In this document: positions 63,575-64,000 of the stretch, piece by piece | Layout: every line of letters begins with the position of its first letter | Position numbering within the stretch: position 1 is the stretch's first letter | DNA from: Myxococcales bacterium | GTDB lineage: Bacteria; Myxococcota_A; UBA9160; UBA4427 | DNA length: 64,000 nucleotides | Assembly (NCBI GenBank): GCA_014240165.1 | Contig: JAAZXM010000008.1 | Span: 1 to 64,000 of the forward strand | Direction: 5' to 3' | The notes under the pieces: generated by a model | What the model was told of the DNA's origin: nothing | The model's input: only the letters and a program-made list of their open reading frames with translations | Database searches by the model: none | Made by a program: the position numbers and the translations under genes

Positions 63575-64000
63575 GTTCGACTGACCTGATTCAATTCTCC
63601 TACCTGGTCGCCGCGGTGCTCTTCATTCTGGGCCTGCGGAACCTTTCTTCGCCCAAAACCGCCGCGCTGGGCAACCAGATGGCGGCGGTGGGTATGCTGA
63701 TCGCCATCGTGGCCACGCTGATGGTGCAGGGCGTTGTCGACTACACGCTCATCGTCGCGGGCATCGTAGTGGGCGGTCTGATCGGCGGGGTGACGGCCCT
63801 GCGGATCAAGATGACCGATATGCCCCAGATGGTGGCGCTGCTCAACGGTTTCGGCGGCGCGGCCTCGGTTCTGGTGGCGGGAGCTGAAGTTTCGAGCCGG
63901 ATCACGGCAGGGGATGTGCCCACAGGCATCATCCCCGGGGCCATCGTGGCTTCGGTCCTGATCGGCGGCGTGACCCTCACGGGCAGCCTGATCGCCTTCG
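63571..64000 (+). CDS. pntB: NAD(P) transhydrogenase subunit beta, truncated by window end
   Basis: ATG at 63571 overlaps alpha2 stop; MSSTDLIQFSYLVAAVLFILGLRNLSSPKTAALGNQMAAVGMLIAI...MTDMPQMVALLNGFGGAASVLVAG. Confidence 0.95.
   Translation, partial: MSSTDLIQFSYLVAAVLFILGLRNLSSPKTAALGNQMAAVGMLIAIVATLMVQGVVDYTLIVAGIVVGGLIGGVTALRIKMTDMPQMVALLNGFGGAASVLVAGAEVSSRITAGDVPTGIIPGAIVASVLIGGVTLTGSLIAF

Overview
This is a GC-rich bacterial chromosomal segment. Gene style (PilA type, ETF, LLM oxidoreductase, sulfotransferase, FabV) loosely suggests a Deltaproteobacteria/Myxococcota/Binatota-like organism, but I cannot prove taxonomy. It is mostly housekeeping and secondary metabolic genes: moaA, PiT/DUF47, asd, argC, pgi, gltA, efp, etfBA, gloB, cysE, nadA, rsmE, fabV, pntAB. 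I saw no rRNA, tRNA, CRISPR array, transposase or phage module. Accessory or unusual content: (i) a two-partner secretion operon (24.4-34.0 kb) whose ~2.5 kaa exoprotein has about six degenerate ~170-aa modules, three vicinal Cys pairs and a non-beta-helix C-terminus; (ii) a minus-strand cluster (56.5-61.8 kb) of tandem-MaoC mesaconyl-CoA-hydratase-like, VOC, SucC-like, SucD-like, a 73-aa atypical ferredoxin-like protein and a malyl/citramalyl-CoA lyase-like enzyme, about 8 kb from an ethylmalonyl-CoA-mutase-like gene with MeaB and an adenosyltransferase; (iii) a 14-bp tandem repeat array between pgi and gltA whose units form a chain of ATGA-overlapping MSASE* mini-ORFs, with other short tandem repeats at other intergenic junctions; (iv) an orphan pilA with a consensus sigma-54 promoter and a clear terminator; (v) a perfect 55-bp repeat at the window start that looks like a de Bruijn assembly artefact. 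All calls come from reading the sequence and recalled family motifs; no searches were run.
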